From the NCBI GenBank assembly GCA_963803295.1, contig CAWDMC010000005.1:62001-126000 (forward strand): DNA of 64,000 bases. Direction: 5' to 3'. The stretch comes from CAWDMC01 sp963803295 (GTDB lineage: Bacteria > Acidobacteriota > Terriglobia > UBA7540). The notes beneath the pieces are model-generated. The model saw nothing but the letters and a program-made list of their open reading frames with translations. It searched no databases and was not told the DNA's origin. Position numbers and translations under genes: made by a program. Below are positions 17,795 to 27,218 of this stretch, piece after piece. Every line of letters starts with the position of its first letter. Within the stretch, counting starts at the first letter, position 1.

Positions 17795-19849
17795 TTAACT
17801 GGTTTGTTTGGGCACAGTGAAGGGCTTCTGTATGTCTTTATTGGCCTCATCCAGCGCCCCCTGCGTATTGTCGTTCGTTTGCAGAGCGCGCTGATATTCA
17901 TTCAGGGCCCGGTCACGTTGGCCGGTCACGTCGAAGATCTTCCCCAAGGTCAGGTGGGCCCATACCTCCACCCACTTCGGATTCAGATCGCCGGCGAGCG
18001 CGGCCCGCATTTCCTCCACCGCGGCATTGTAATTACGCAATTTGAAAAATATGTCGCCCAACCGGAAATGCGCCAGCGAGTAATTCTTGTTAATCTCGAG
18101 CGCCTGCTGATATTGCTTGATCGCCTCCAGATACTCCTGTTCCTGCTCTAGCTGCCGCCCGCGTTCCATCACTACGTCGATCTTTATCTGATCGTCGTAC
18201 TTCAGGATACGGCTCGCCGGGTCCACCACCACGCGCAGCGGCTTGGTTACCGTGTTCACGGTGAAATCGGACGTGGTACCCACCATCTCAACCCGCTGGC
18301 TAACAGGCTTGCGGGCTTCCGGAAAGACGCGGATCTCCACCGGCATCCGGAAGATATCAAGATCCTGGGTCACCTTGCCCACCACCTGGTATCCGCCCTT
18401 TACCCGGTAGACTGCCCAGCTCCGCTTGAATTGTGGCACCCCCGTTGAGGTTACCCACTGTGCGAAGAAGTAAGTCAGTTGCTGCGTGCTGGCCTTTTCG
18501 GCGAGTTGCTGGAAGTCATCGGTGGAAATGGTTTTGAACGCGTATTGCTTCGTCATCTCCTGAAGCGTCTTGTAAAACGCCGGATCGCCGATCACCCAGC
18601 GCAACATGTGGAACACCATGGCGCCTTTTTTGAAGACTATGGAATCATATTCGGGTGAGTAGCGATGCAACTGGCCCGCCTGGTCGACGGCCGCGGTATC
18701 TTCATGAGTCAGGGCGCCGATCTCGATCTCATGCATGGTGCTCTCGAAGGCGCTATCGCCTGCCGCATCCTGCACGTAAAGCGCCGCCGAGTAGGTGGAC
18801 AGCCCATCATCAAGGAAAGCGTCATTCGGCGTGGCTGGACTTACCATGCACCGCCACCACTGATGGGAAATTTGATTGGCCAGCAATTGGGTGTTCACCT
18901 GATTGCCGAAGGCGCGCGAGGCCAAGATTATCAGTCCCGGCTGGGAGTAGGCGGACATGCTGCCGTCATCAATTTCGGCGATCGCCAGGTGTCCGTTCGG
19001 CAGCGGTCCGAACTTTTCAGAGTAAAACGCCAGGATTCTCGCCGCCGCCTGGCCGTAGCTCGAGGCAAATTGCTCGTGGCCGGGTTTCATGTAGAAGGCG
19101 ATGTCAGCTCCGGCGGCGCCTGCTTCAACCGCGTATTTGCCCGCCACGATGGAACCTGGGAAGGAATCCTTTTCATAGCTGAATAAGTAAGTGACGCCGT
19201 CCGGTTCGCGGACCGGTGCGGAAGGCGTTCCGGAGGCCACCACGATTTCATCGGGCGGCACCTTGATGCGCATGGTCGCCGAAAATCGGTTGAGATCGTT
19301 CAGGCTCACCGGGAACCAGCAACCCGGGTAAAGCAGGTAGGAACCCTCAGGAGCGATATAGTTCAGCTTCAGATTTTCCACCGGGCTGCCATCGGCCGAA
19401 TCCAGCACCCCCGAGTAGACGATCTCCACCGACGAGGCTTTGCCCGGATTGACCAGGCTCGGCAGGGTAAGATTCAGCGTTACCCCGTCCTGCTTGAAAA
19501 GCACGGTCTGCCCGCCGGAGTCGGCAACACTCGAGACACGCAGGTTGCTGTGGAGCCTGAAGGCAAGGGACGACACAGCCGCGGTGGGAACGTAGTCCAC
19601 GCGGACCTTAGCCTTCAGCACGTGGGTCGTCGGAAAGAGTTGCGCGTCAATCTGGTAGTGGGATACCGTGAACGGCACCGCCGGAGTGACTTGGGCGCCC
19701 GCAGATGGCGCGAATTGTGGCATCACGGAGGCGAGAGCGAAACACAGTCCCGACAAAATCCGCCACAGGCGGCCAGCGGAAGGGCGGCAGGTTCGGGCCT
19801 CGGCGCACGTCGCAAATGCCTGGCTGGCGCCCGTTTCCACTATTCTCAT
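17795..19849 (-). CDS. M1-aminopeptidase-like exported protein with altered active site and TPR tail
   Basis: About 684 residues. A signal-like segment (RILSGLCFALASVMP) precedes the M1 N-terminal beta domain. The zinc site HExxH is replaced by NQISH (residues 325-329, before QWW), the downstream NEG glutamate is replaced in FLDDGLSTY, and the GxMEN substrate loop reads GSMSAYSQPG. All key catalytic positions are therefore changed while the surrounding fold is kept. The last ~110 residues form TPR-like repeats (YLEAIKQYQQALEINKNYSLAHFRLGDI). It is probably a non-catalytic periplasmic binding or scaffold protein. ATG 19849 is preceded by GGAG at good spacing; ATG 19861 and a start at 19906 are alternatives. 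Convergent with the MidA-like gene. Confidence 0.8.
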   Translation of the reverse strand: MRIVETGASQAFATCAEARTCRPSAGRLWRILSGLCFALASVMPQFAPSAGAQVTPAVPFTVSHYQIDAQLFPTTHVLKAKVRVDYVPTAAVSSLAFRLHSNLRVSSVADSGGQTVLFKQDGVTLNLTLPSLVNPGKASSVEIVYSGVLDSADGSPVENLKLNYIAPEGSYLLYPGCWFPVSLNDLNRFSATMRIKVPPDEIVVASGTPSAPVREPDGVTYLFSYEKDSFPGSIVAGKYAVEAGAAGADIAFYMKPGHEQFASSYGQAAARILAFYSEKFGPLPNGHLAIAEIDDGSMSAYSQPGLIILASRAFGNQVNTQLLANQISHQWWRCMVSPATPNDAFLDDGLSTYSAALYVQDAAGDSAFESTMHEIEIGALTHEDTAAVDQAGQLHRYSPEYDSIVFKKGAMVFHMLRWVIGDPAFYKTLQEMTKQYAFKTISTDDFQQLAEKASTQQLTYFFAQWVTSTGVPQFKRSWAVYRVKGGYQVVGKVTQDLDIFRMPVEIRVFPEARKPVSQRVEMVGTTSDFTVNTVTKPLRVVVDPASRILKYDDQIKIDVVMERGRQLEQEQEYLEAIKQYQQALEINKNYSLAHFRLGDIFFKLRNYNAAVEEMRAALAGDLNPKWVEVWAHLTLGKIFDVTGQRDRALNEYQRALQTNDNTQGALDEANKDIQKPFTVPKQTS

Positions 19850-19988
19850 TCTCTGCTCCATAATCGCAGGCGCTAAGGAGAAGCCAATGTACCTTCCGCT
19901 TTCCACCTGCTCGGGTTATTCTCCAACCCTCCTGAGGATTGGATTGTCCCCGGAAGCTCTTAGTTGTATAGGGTTTGGCATTTGATAA

Positions 19989-21167
19989 TTAGAGCATCTT
20001 GACCGTCTGGGCTGACGCAAGCATCTGGGTTACGGAATCCGCAGCCCGCTCGATCGCAGAGCCCGAACCTGCCGGACCCGACAGAGCCAGGCCGGTACGG
20101 ACCTTGCCGAGGTCCGACACCATGTTTTGCCTCGCCTCCGAATCGTCCAGAAGGCGCCTGATCTCAGACGCCACTCGAGAGCTTGTAAAGTCTTCCTGCA
20201 TCAACTCCGGCACGATCCTGCTGCCAGCCAGCAGGTTCACCATGCTGTAAAAGGGCACGTGCAACATCAATCGCGCCATCCAACCGGTGAGCCGCGAGAC
20301 GCGATACACCACCACCATGGGACATCCGAGCAATGCTGCTTCCACGGTGGCAGTCCCGCTCGCCACCACGGCAACGTCCGCGTAGGCCAACGCGGAGTAG
20401 GTCGCGCCTTTAAGCATATGGACATCGCCCGCCCCGGACTGCACCACAAACCTATGAACCCATTCAGGATCCAGCGCAGGCGCCAGTGCCAAGGCAAACT
20501 GTAGACGACGAGATGCAGCGAGAAGCAACGCCGTTTTCAGCATCACCGGCAGGTTTAAGGAAATCTCGATCCGCCGACTGCCGGGCAGCAGGGCCACCGT
20601 GGGCAGGGTGGGGTCCAGATTCGCTTCGCGGAAGAAGGACTCGCGCGGCAACTCGGGATGGACTCGCTCCACCAGGGGATGGCCGACATAGTCTACAGGA
20701 ACACCGGCGCGGCGGTAGATCGCTTCCTCGAAGCCGAAGATGCAAATCATTTTATCAACGCGGCGCTTGATCTGCCCGAGCCGCCAACTTTTCCAGGCCC
20801 AGATCTGCGGGCTGATAAAATAGACCACCCGTATTCCCCGGCGTTTCAGGGCCTTAGCGAGGCGAAGATTGAGGCTGGGGGAGTCAATCAAGATTGCCAG
20901 CGCGGGCCGGCGCCGCTCGGCCGCGCGAATCAGGCGCCGAAAGGCCTGCCAAGCGTGGGGAAGTCGCGAAATTACCTCGGTCATCCCGACCATGGCGAAC
21001 TCTTCGGCGTCCACTACGGTCTCGACGCCAGCCTGCCGCATCAGTTCGCCGCCGCCGCCGAAGATCCGCGGCTCGGGTAGCCGCTGTTGGATGGCCTTGG
21101 CCAAGCGCGCGCCGTAAACGTCGCCCGATCGCTCTCCAGCCACCATCATGAGAGGCGGTGCACTCAT
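19989..21167 (-). CDS. lpxB: Lipid-A-disaccharide synthase
   Basis: A 392-residue GT-B glycosyltransferase that joins UDP-diacylglucosamine and lipid X to make the lipid A disaccharide on the inner membrane face. Conserved landmarks are MMVAGERSGDVYGARL at the N-terminus, FGGGGELMRQAG, VYFISPQIWAWKSWR, VDYVGHPLVERV, LLPGSRRIEISLNLPVM and VVASGTATVEAALLGCPMVVVYR in the nucleotide-sugar site. Length is as expected. It shows that the organism makes lipid A and is diderm. The usual lpxA/lpxC neighbours are not in the window, so the gene is unlinked here. Confidence 0.95.
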   Translation of the reverse strand: MSAPPLMMVAGERSGDVYGARLAKAIQQRLPEPRIFGGGGELMRQAGVETVVDAEEFAMVGMTEVISRLPHAWQAFRRLIRAAERRRPALAILIDSPSLNLRLAKALKRRGIRVVYFISPQIWAWKSWRLGQIKRRVDKMICIFGFEEAIYRRAGVPVDYVGHPLVERVHPELPRESFFREANLDPTLPTVALLPGSRRIEISLNLPVMLKTALLLAASRRLQFALALAPALDPEWVHRFVVQSGAGDVHMLKGATYSALAYADVAVVASGTATVEAALLGCPMVVVYRVSRLTGWMARLMLHVPFYSMVNLLAGSRIVPELMQEDFTSSRVASEIRRLLDDSEARQNMVSDLGKVRTGLALSGPAGSGSAIERAADSVTQMLASAQTVKML

Positions 21168-21240
21168 CGGCTGAGTTTACCCCGAATTCGCAAGTTGGAC
21201 TAGGTTTTCCACCTCCGGAAGGAGGTATGAAGGCTGCCGT

Positions 21241-22144
21241 TTACCCCGTCGCTTGCGGTTGAATTTCCAACTTGCGCGAAGTTGAGATTGGGTAAAGCAA
21301 GAGTTTGTCGAACAGCGAGTTACGCTTTTCGACTCCTCCCCAGGCGGCCGACAGGTGCAGAACGATGCGGTGGCCGGCTCGCCCCAGGATCGCTCCGCCG
21401 AGGAAGACCTGGACTCGCAAGGTGGCGGGCTGGCGGTAGCCCGTCATCCCACTGGCGCGCTGGAATTCCCCCAGCAGGTTGAAGAGCATCAGAATGCCCA
21501 GAAAGGCGGCCTCGGTGGCGAAGAACTTCTGCAAGCAAAAACCGTCCACCGCCAAGTCCGATTTCAATTCCTCAATCCGTTGCTCCACGCAGGCCCGTTG
21601 GTTGTAGTCGCGCCAGGTCTCTTCCGGCGAGTTCGGCAGATTGGTCACGAACAGGCGGAAGGTGTAGCCGGGAACCGCGAGCAGCTTCCGTCCGAGCGAG
21701 CGCTCCCTCTCCCGCATTTGCTCCCGTACCACCACGCCCTTGACCTTCCAGATATTCCAGCAACTTCTGATCGAAAAACCCCGAGTCCGCCCGCACCACC
21801 CGAATCCAGTCCCCACCTTTCAGCTTGGCCAGTCCTTCCTTGAGAAATTCCACCACCCCACGGCCCGCTGCCGTGCTCCCGCTCCGCAGCCAGCCGTGCA
21901 GAATAAAGTGCGCTTCCCCCAATACTGCCAGTAAGGGATGATGCGAACCCCGCCCCGGCTTGCGCGGATTGTAGCCTCGCTTCACCCCTTCCTGTTCTCC
22001 GTAACGCTCCCACACCGTAGAGTCCAAGTCCAGACTGTAGCCCCCTGACCGCTTCTCGAAACGTTCCAGTTGCCAGGCCCAGAGTCCTGTCACCGGCCGA
22101 CATGCAGGAAAATACGCGCGAATCGGCGAGAGCCCATCCACCAC
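21241..22144 (-). pseudogene. IS1380/IS4-like transposase remnant, truncated and internally deleted
   Basis: The 5' part, from about 22144, carries the first DDE Asp in YSLDLDSTVWERYGEQEG, then GRGSHHPLLAVLGEAHFILHGWLRSG and RVVRADSGFFDQKLLEYLE. The remainder is in a different frame from about 21780 (VVVREQMRERERSLGRKLLAVPGYTFR, VEQRIEELKSDLAVDGFCLQ, KLEIQPQATG). About 50 residues that family members have between these parts are missing, and the N-terminal ~100 residues are absent where the remnant abuts the end of lexA. It cannot encode a working transposase. Terminal repeats were not identified. Confidence 0.8.
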
Positions 22145-22145
22145 A

Positions 22146-22859
22146 TCAGTATTTCCTCAGCACGCCGATCACTCGACCCTGGATCTTCACGTCGCGGGCG
22201 GGCAATAGGATGGGATCCATCTGGGAGTTGGCTGGCTGCAGCCGCACTCTGCCCGGCGGTTCGCGGAAGAAGCGTTTGAGGGTGGCGTCGGTCCCTTCCA
22301 CCAGCGCGACGACAATATCCCCGCTATCCGCAACGTTCGAGCCTTCCACCAGAATGTAATCGCCGTCGCAGATGTGATCGTCGATCATCGAGTCGCCCTT
22401 CACCTTGAGGACGTAGATGTCGCTTTTGCCACTCGTGAAGTCGCCAAAGGAAAACGTCTCGGGATTAGGCACAGCCTCGACCGGCTGGCCAGCCGCGATG
22501 CGCCCAAGCAGGGGGAAATCGAGCCGTTCCAGGGGGCCGGCAGAAGTCGCCGCCAGTGGCTGAGGCGAGTCGGGGACGTCGCCTGCAGCCAATCTCCGTC
22601 GACCTCCTCGGGGCCGAACTGCTGTCTTGAGAAAAGGCACCTGTCCAGGCAAGGCGATCACTTCAATCGAGCGGCTTTGGTTCGGCGCCCGCCGGACAAA
22701 GCCTTTTCGTTCGAGATTCCCAACGTGTTTGTGCACGGTGGCGAGGGAGGAAAGGTTAAGTGAACCCGCTATCTCCTCAAAACTGGGCGAATAACCTTGC
22801 CGGTTGATGAACGTGACCAGGAAATCCAAAACCTGTTTCTGACGGCGTGTGAGGGCCAT
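22146..22859 (-). CDS. lexA: LexA SOS-response repressor
   Basis: A 237-residue protein with both LexA domains. The N-terminal winged helix reads MALTRRQKQVLDFLVTFINRQ and YSPSFEEIAGSLNLSSLATVHKHV. The C-terminal peptidase domain keeps the self-cleavage bond Ala123-Gly124 (RIAAGQPVEA), the nucleophile Ser157 (KGDSMID) and the general base Lys195 (DATLKRF). It is thus predicted to be cleavable on RecA-ssDNA signal. The linker of about 40 residues is longer than in E. coli LexA. I did not find a convincing LexA box upstream. Its stop codon lies directly against an IS1380-like remnant, which has not damaged the coding region. Confidence 0.95.
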   Translation of the reverse strand: MALTRRQKQVLDFLVTFINRQGYSPSFEEIAGSLNLSSLATVHKHVGNLERKGFVRRAPNQSRSIEVIALPGQVPFLKTAVRPRGGRRRLAAGDVPDSPQPLAATSAGPLERLDFPLLGRIAAGQPVEAVPNPETFSFGDFTSGKSDIYVLKVKGDSMIDDHICDGDYILVEGSNVADSGDIVVALVEGTDATLKRFFREPPGRVRLQPANSQMDPILLPARDVKIQGRVIGVLRKY

Positions 22860-23028
22860 GGCTTAATGCCTCGCTTCAGCCTCGAAGAAATGAGGGTCAA
22901 TGCCGCTCCCACACCGCTCCGGCGGGTACGGCAAACCCCACTGGCCTCAGTGTAGGCGAAAGAAAGGCGAAGAAGCAAGGAGAAAATCGAGCTCCGAGAC
23001 CTCAAGGTAGGATGTGTCTGACAGAACA

Positions 23029-23961
23029 CTAGAGAACCCCGATCGTGCCGAGCCAGGTTTCAACCAACTGCGGCCATGCAGTGATCGGCAATTTCGTCCA
23101 GCGCAGGCCGAAGGCGTGGCCGCCGTCCGCATAAAGGTGCATTTCAGTGGGTACGCCCGCGTTTTTGAGCGCGATGTAATAGGTCAGCGCCTGGTTCACG
23201 TTGTCGACGTTGTCGTTTTCCGCCTGCAGCAGGAAAGTGGGCGGGGTGTCCCGGGTCGGATGGATGTTGGGGTTGAGTTCGAGCGCATCGCCTTCCGTCC
23301 ACAGATGGCCGGGATAGACCGCGACGGCGAAATCGGGCCGGCAGCTTTCCCGGTCCGCCTCGTCCACCGGCGCATAGGCGCGCTTGTCGAAGTGATTGCT
23401 GATGTCGGCGGAGAGGAACCCGCCCGCGGAAAAGCCCAGCACACCCACCCTACGCGGGTCGATATGCCACTCCTTTGCACGCAGACGCACGAGGCCCACG
23501 GCGCGCTGCGCGTCCTGCAGCGCGGCGGGGATTTTCGGCGTCACCTGGCAGTCGCAGTTTTTCTCCCAGTGCGGGCCGCTGTCAGGCACGCGGTATTTGA
23601 GCAACACGCAGGTGATGCCCTTCGAGGTCAGCCAGTCGCAGACTTCCGTGCCCTCGAGATCGATAGCGAGGATCTTGTACCCGCCGCCCGGAAACACGAC
23701 CACCGCCGCGCCCATATTGTTCCCCCTCGGCGCGAAGATCGTCATCGTCGGGCGCGACACATTGCTGATTTCCGTCCAGGGCCTACCGGCGACGGGCTCC
23801 GCCACCGTCTGCACCATTTCCTCGTCCGGTCTTGCCAATGCACCCGGCGGCGTCTCCGGCCAGAGCAATATCTGTTTATGCCCCGCCGACTGCCACACGT
23901 GGCGCTCCGCGGCGGCGGTGATGGCGAGAAGAAGGCAGAGGGAGATAATGACTGGTTTCAT
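23029..23961 (-). CDS. Secreted alpha/beta-hydrolase, BD-FAE/acetylxylan-esterase-like
   Basis: A 310-residue exported esterase. The signal peptide is MKPVIISLCLLLAITAAAE. The oxyanion-hole motif is FPGGGYKILA, the nucleophile elbow is GFSAGG, and the acid and histidine are likely in LLQAENDNVD and YADGGHAFGLRW. The N-terminal LWPETPPGA is typical of carbohydrate esterases in this group, which deacetylate or deferuloylate plant polysaccharides. The substrate here is not shown. It is single, with no neighbouring glycosidases, and lies between lexA and an IS630 element. Confidence 0.85.
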   Translation of the reverse strand: MKPVIISLCLLLAITAAAERHVWQSAGHKQILLWPETPPGALARPDEEMVQTVAEPVAGRPWTEISNVSRPTMTIFAPRGNNMGAAVVVFPGGGYKILAIDLEGTEVCDWLTSKGITCVLLKYRVPDSGPHWEKNCDCQVTPKIPAALQDAQRAVGLVRLRAKEWHIDPRRVGVLGFSAGGFLSADISNHFDKRAYAPVDEADRESCRPDFAVAVYPGHLWTEGDALELNPNIHPTRDTPPTFLLQAENDNVDNVNQALTYYIALKNAGVPTEMHLYADGGHAFGLRWTKLPITAWPQLVETWLGTIGVL

Positions 23962-24082
23962 GGCGGTCCTGATGTGTTTTTTCGCAGTATACCCCGTTAG
24001 CGTCTTCGGCTGTTCCTCGCGATCGCAAGCCTCCCGCAGGCTGCCCTAAGTTAATCACGCGAATTTAACTGACAGCACACTA

Positions 24083-25272
24083 GTCTCCTGTCCCAGAAAT
24101 ATGTGAACTAAATAACGGCTGCCGGTATCTAAGGGATTAGGAGGCTTAAGATGCGAACCGGACGCCCGAAACGACCCTTGGTTTTGACAGCCGATGAACA
24201 GGAGCGACTTCAATCGTTGGCCCATCGAGCCCGCAGCCAGCCGGTGCTGGCGCGGCGCGCTCGGGTGATCTTGGCTTCCGCCCGGGGCCTTGCCAACACG
24301 GTGGTGGCCAAGCAAGTGCGCTGCTCGGTGGGCATGGTGAACAAGTGGCGTTCCCGCTTTTTGAAGAAGCGACTGGAAGGGCTTTATGACGAGCCCCGAC
24401 CCGGAGCGCCCCGCAAAGTCACCGATGCCGAGGTGGAGAAGGTAGTGATTCGGACCTTGGAAAGCACGCCCCGCGGACAGACGCATTGGAGCACCCGTAA
24501 CCTGGCCCAAGCCAGCGGGTTCAGCCGCATGACGATCAGCCGGATTTGGCGCGCCTTCGGTTTGCAGCCTCATCGCACGGAGACCTTCAAACTATCACCC
24601 GACCCTCTGCTCATCGAGAAAGTGCGCGACGTGGTGGGGCTATACCTGAACCCGCCCGATCACGCTCTGGTCTTCTGCGTGGACGAGAAGAGCCAGATTC
24701 AGGCGCTGGACCGTACCCAACCGCTCCTGCCGATGCGCCCTGGCCAAGCCGAGCGGCGCACCCATGACTACAAGCGTCACGGGACCACCTCGTTGTTTGC
24801 GGCGCTGGAATTGAAGACCAGCCGCGTGATCGGCCAACTCCACCGTCGCCACCGCTCCTCCGAATTCCGCCAGTTCCTGGATCTGATCGAGGTCAATGTG
24901 CCCGCTGAACTGGAAGCCCACATCATCATGGATAACTACGGCACCCATAAGACGGCGCTCATCCGCAACTGGTTCGCGAAGCGTCCCCGATTCCACCTCC
25001 ACTTCACGCCCACCTACGCTTCTTGGATCAACCTGGTGGAGCGCTGGTTTGCCGAGATCACCAACAAGCGCATTCGACGGGGCGTCTTCCGAAGTGTAAA
25101 AGAATTGGAAGCGGCCATCCGCGAGTACATCGAGGTGCACAACGAGAATCCCAAACCTTTCGTTTGGACCAAAACGGCGGACGACATTCTGGCCAGTATC
25201 GCCCGGTTTGCTCAACGTACATGTTCATCAACGCCCGATGAACTTACATCACGAATCACTGGGACGGGAGAC
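24083..25272 (+). mobile_element. Intact IS630-family insertion sequence
   Basis: A 1,190-bp element flanked by TA on both sides (24081-24082 and 25273-25274), the IS630/Tc1 target duplication. The ends are imperfect inverted repeats: the left starts GTCTCCTGTCCCAG and the right, on the opposite strand, GTCTCCCGTCCCAG, with one mismatch in 14. One transposase gene fills the element. It lies 4 bases past the stop codon of the membrane protein at 25277, so it caused little damage. Confidence 0.9.
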
Positions 25273-25275
25273 TAG
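24151..25275 (+). CDS. IS630-family DDE transposase
   Basis: A 374-residue transposase with an N-terminal winged helix (QPVLARRARVILASARG, VVAKQVRCSVGMVNKWRSRF) and a DDE catalytic core: FCVDEKSQIQAL (first Asp), IIMDNYGTHK (second Asp) and YASWINLVERWFAEIT (Glu). No frameshift or stop interrupts it, so it may be active. ATG 24151 follows TAGGAGG. Its stop codon is TAG at 25273-25275, made from the duplicated TA target plus the next host base, so the element itself does not encode a stop in this frame. Confidence 0.95.
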   Translation: MRTGRPKRPLVLTADEQERLQSLAHRARSQPVLARRARVILASARGLANTVVAKQVRCSVGMVNKWRSRFLKKRLEGLYDEPRPGAPRKVTDAEVEKVVIRTLESTPRGQTHWSTRNLAQASGFSRMTISRIWRAFGLQPHRTETFKLSPDPLLIEKVRDVVGLYLNPPDHALVFCVDEKSQIQALDRTQPLLPMRPGQAERRTHDYKRHGTTSLFAALELKTSRVIGQLHRRHRSSEFRQFLDLIEVNVPAELEAHIIMDNYGTHKTALIRNWFAKRPRFHLHFTPTYASWINLVERWFAEITNKRIRRGVFRSVKELEAAIREYIEVHNENPKPFVWTKTADDILASIARFAQRTCSSTPDELTSRITGTGD

Positions 25276-25276
25276 A

Positions 25277-25786
25277 CTAGCCCTTCCGCCGGCTGGCGGG
25301 AGAGGCAGGGTGCAACGATGGGCCCCCGTGAACCGCCGGAACCAGGAGCCGCAACAACATCAAGAGCAAACAGCCGACCGCAGAACCAATCAGGGTTCCA
25401 CTACCAACTCCGGCCGTGAGATGACCGGCGATGTGAGCAAGGTGGGACTCGCCGAACGAATATTCGGGGATAGAGTAGATGTTTTGCAGCCCCGTAAAGG
25501 CCGCAAAGGCGATAGCGGCAGAAACCAGCAGTTGTTCCCACGTGACCAGGAGGAACGCCGAAGCGACCACGCTGGGGTAACTGCCGAAGTCACGATGATG
25601 AATCATGACCGCGGAGAGCAGGACGGCCACAGCAGTTGCCAGGGTTACACTGACCACGCGGAAAATTCCGTGGGGTGAGCTTGCGGCGTAGAGCACCATC
25701 CGCAATAGCCAAACCGCAGTGATCAGGCCGAAAAGCGGGGCCAGGAAGCGGATGTGTTGCCGGATACCATGTCCGCCGATCTTCAT
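25277..25786 (-). CDS. Multi-pass membrane protein of unknown function
   Basis: A 169-residue protein with about four hydrophobic segments: FLAPLFGLITAVWLLRMVLYA, VVSVTLATAVAVLLSAVMIH, VVASAFLLVTWEQLLVSAAIAF and GTLIGSAVGCLLLMLLRLL. No known motif was recognised. Its ATG overlaps the stop of the SpoIIE-type phosphatase upstream by four bases (ATGA), so the two are translationally coupled and likely work together, perhaps as a sensor or anchor for the phosphatase. An IS630 copy sits just after its stop. Confidence 0.65.
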   Translation of the reverse strand: MKIGGHGIRQHIRFLAPLFGLITAVWLLRMVLYAASSPHGIFRVVSVTLATAVAVLLSAVMIHHRDFGSYPSVVASAFLLVTWEQLLVSAAIAFAAFTGLQNIYSIPEYSFGESHLAHIAGHLTAGVGSGTLIGSAVGCLLLMLLRLLVPAVHGGPSLHPASPASRRKG

Positions 25787-26739
25787 TGTATGACCTCCGT
25801 CATCGGTTTGGCCCGCACCAGCATGAGGGTCATGTCATCCTCGGGCTCGGGTCCGGACCATCCCCGTACCGCCTCTACCACCTGCTTCTGAATCTCCGGC
25901 AGCGGCCTCTGAGAATGCGACATTATCACCTTCTCGAGGCGCTCTTCGCCAAATTGCTCACCATTGCCCGAGGACGCCTCGGTCACACCGTCAGAGTAGA
26001 GCACCAGAAGATCTCCCGGATCGAGGCGTGCCACTCCTGCCTGGTATTCAGAATCCATGAAGATCCCTAGCGGTACGCCGCCTTCCCGCAGACGTACGGT
26101 GCTACAGGAAGGCCCCAAGACCATCGGTGCATTGTGCCCTGCATTAATGTAGCAAAGCCGGCGCTCGGATGCGTCCCATTCCGCGTAGAAGAATGTAGCG
26201 AACCGGTAGGGATCGGTGATTCGGCAAAGATGGCGGTTCAACTGGCGGCAGATCTCTAATGCCGGATGCCCGGCCTCAACCAGCGTGCGCAACACTGCAT
26301 GCACGTTGGACATTAATATGGCAGCCGAAATACCCTTCCCGCTGATATCCGCGATGGCCAGGCCCAGACGGCCTCGCTCAAGCGGGATTACATCATAGTA
26401 GTCCCCGGCGATCCCGAGCGCGGGAACGCAGGTGGCCGAGAACTCGAGTCCGCCGTCCAGGGGAAACTGCCGTGGGAACAGCGCCTGTTGGACCTCGAGG
26501 GCAAAATTAAGCTCGGCTTGCTTGCGCGCCAGTTCCATTCGGCTGGCGCGGAGTTCCAGTTGAACGCGATAAAGAGCTGTTCCCAGCACGGCGGCTGCCG
26601 TGGTTCCAGCAAAGGTGAATCCCCAGGTGGCAAGGCTGGATTGCATTAGCAGTCCCCGCCCAGCGTAGAGCAAAGCTCCCGAACCAAGCAAAAAAGCGGC
26701 GAGATAGAGCCGATCGCGCATAACAACCCAACCTGGCAC
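25783..26739 (-). CDS. Membrane-anchored SpoIIE/RsbU-type protein phosphatase
   Basis: A 318-residue protein with two N-terminal membrane segments (LYLAAFLLGSGALLYAGRGLL; TWGFTFAGTTAAAVLGTAL), a helical linker (ASRMELARKQAELNFALEVQQALFP) and a PP2C-like SpoIIE domain. Metal-binding and catalytic motifs are present: IAGDYYDVIPL, LGLAIADISGKGISAAILM, VLYSDGVTEASSG and PEDDMTLMLV. Such enzymes dephosphorylate anti-sigma-factor antagonists in partner-switching pathways. No STAS or HPK kinase gene is nearby. The start is GTG 26739; an ATG at 26721 is also possible. Confidence 0.88.
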   Translation of the reverse strand: MPGWVVMRDRLYLAAFLLGSGALLYAGRGLLMQSSLATWGFTFAGTTAAAVLGTALYRVQLELRASRMELARKQAELNFALEVQQALFPRQFPLDGGLEFSATCVPALGIAGDYYDVIPLERGRLGLAIADISGKGISAAILMSNVHAVLRTLVEAGHPALEICRQLNRHLCRITDPYRFATFFYAEWDASERRLCYINAGHNAPMVLGPSCSTVRLREGGVPLGIFMDSEYQAGVARLDPGDLLVLYSDGVTEASSGNGEQFGEERLEKVIMSHSQRPLPEIQKQVVEAVRGWSGPEPEDDMTLMLVRAKPMTEVIQ

Positions 26740-27218
26740 GCTGCCGATACTCTCGAAAGGCAGTCACCGTGAGAAGTCGCGGGGACGAAGGATCGCTACA
26801 TTTGCCTGGTCCTGCAAACACGGGGATGCATCGCCCTCGTCTAGCATGACACGACCAGAGGACTTTTCCGCAATATGTTAATGGGCTAAGGCTAAACTTC
26901 AGTTTGGATAAAGCCTGACGAATGGCAAGGAAGCAGTATGGCGCAAGCTAAAGGCAGGGCGCTGGTTGACACAACCGGCCACCTCGCCTAAGCTTTCGAG
27001 GTGCTAAAGCCTACGGCAACGCGCAGATCTCACTCTGACGAGTGTGACTGCCGGTTTGCGCTGCCCGCCGCTCGGGGTTCCTCTGGTAACATCGGATAGT
27101 GGCTTAGCCTCACGCCCTAGGGCTGCGGCCCGCCTCCTCGCGTGCCTCTTGCGCCTCGGGTAGTCGAGCGAAGTCGCGGCCTTCCTGGTGAACCAGTCTG
27201 CGGAAGCGAAGGGTTGGA
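26740..27218. other. Divergent intergenic region
   Basis: About 480 bases between divergent genes (phosphatase and CPBP protease). Short frames on both strands lack recognisable motifs. It should contain two promoters, but no element strong enough to name was found. Confidence 0.4.

Noticed and set aside
23014..24000. 328-codon plus-strand frame opposite the esterase
   Set aside because: Antisense shadow of the hydrolase gene; arginine/histidine-rich with no motif.
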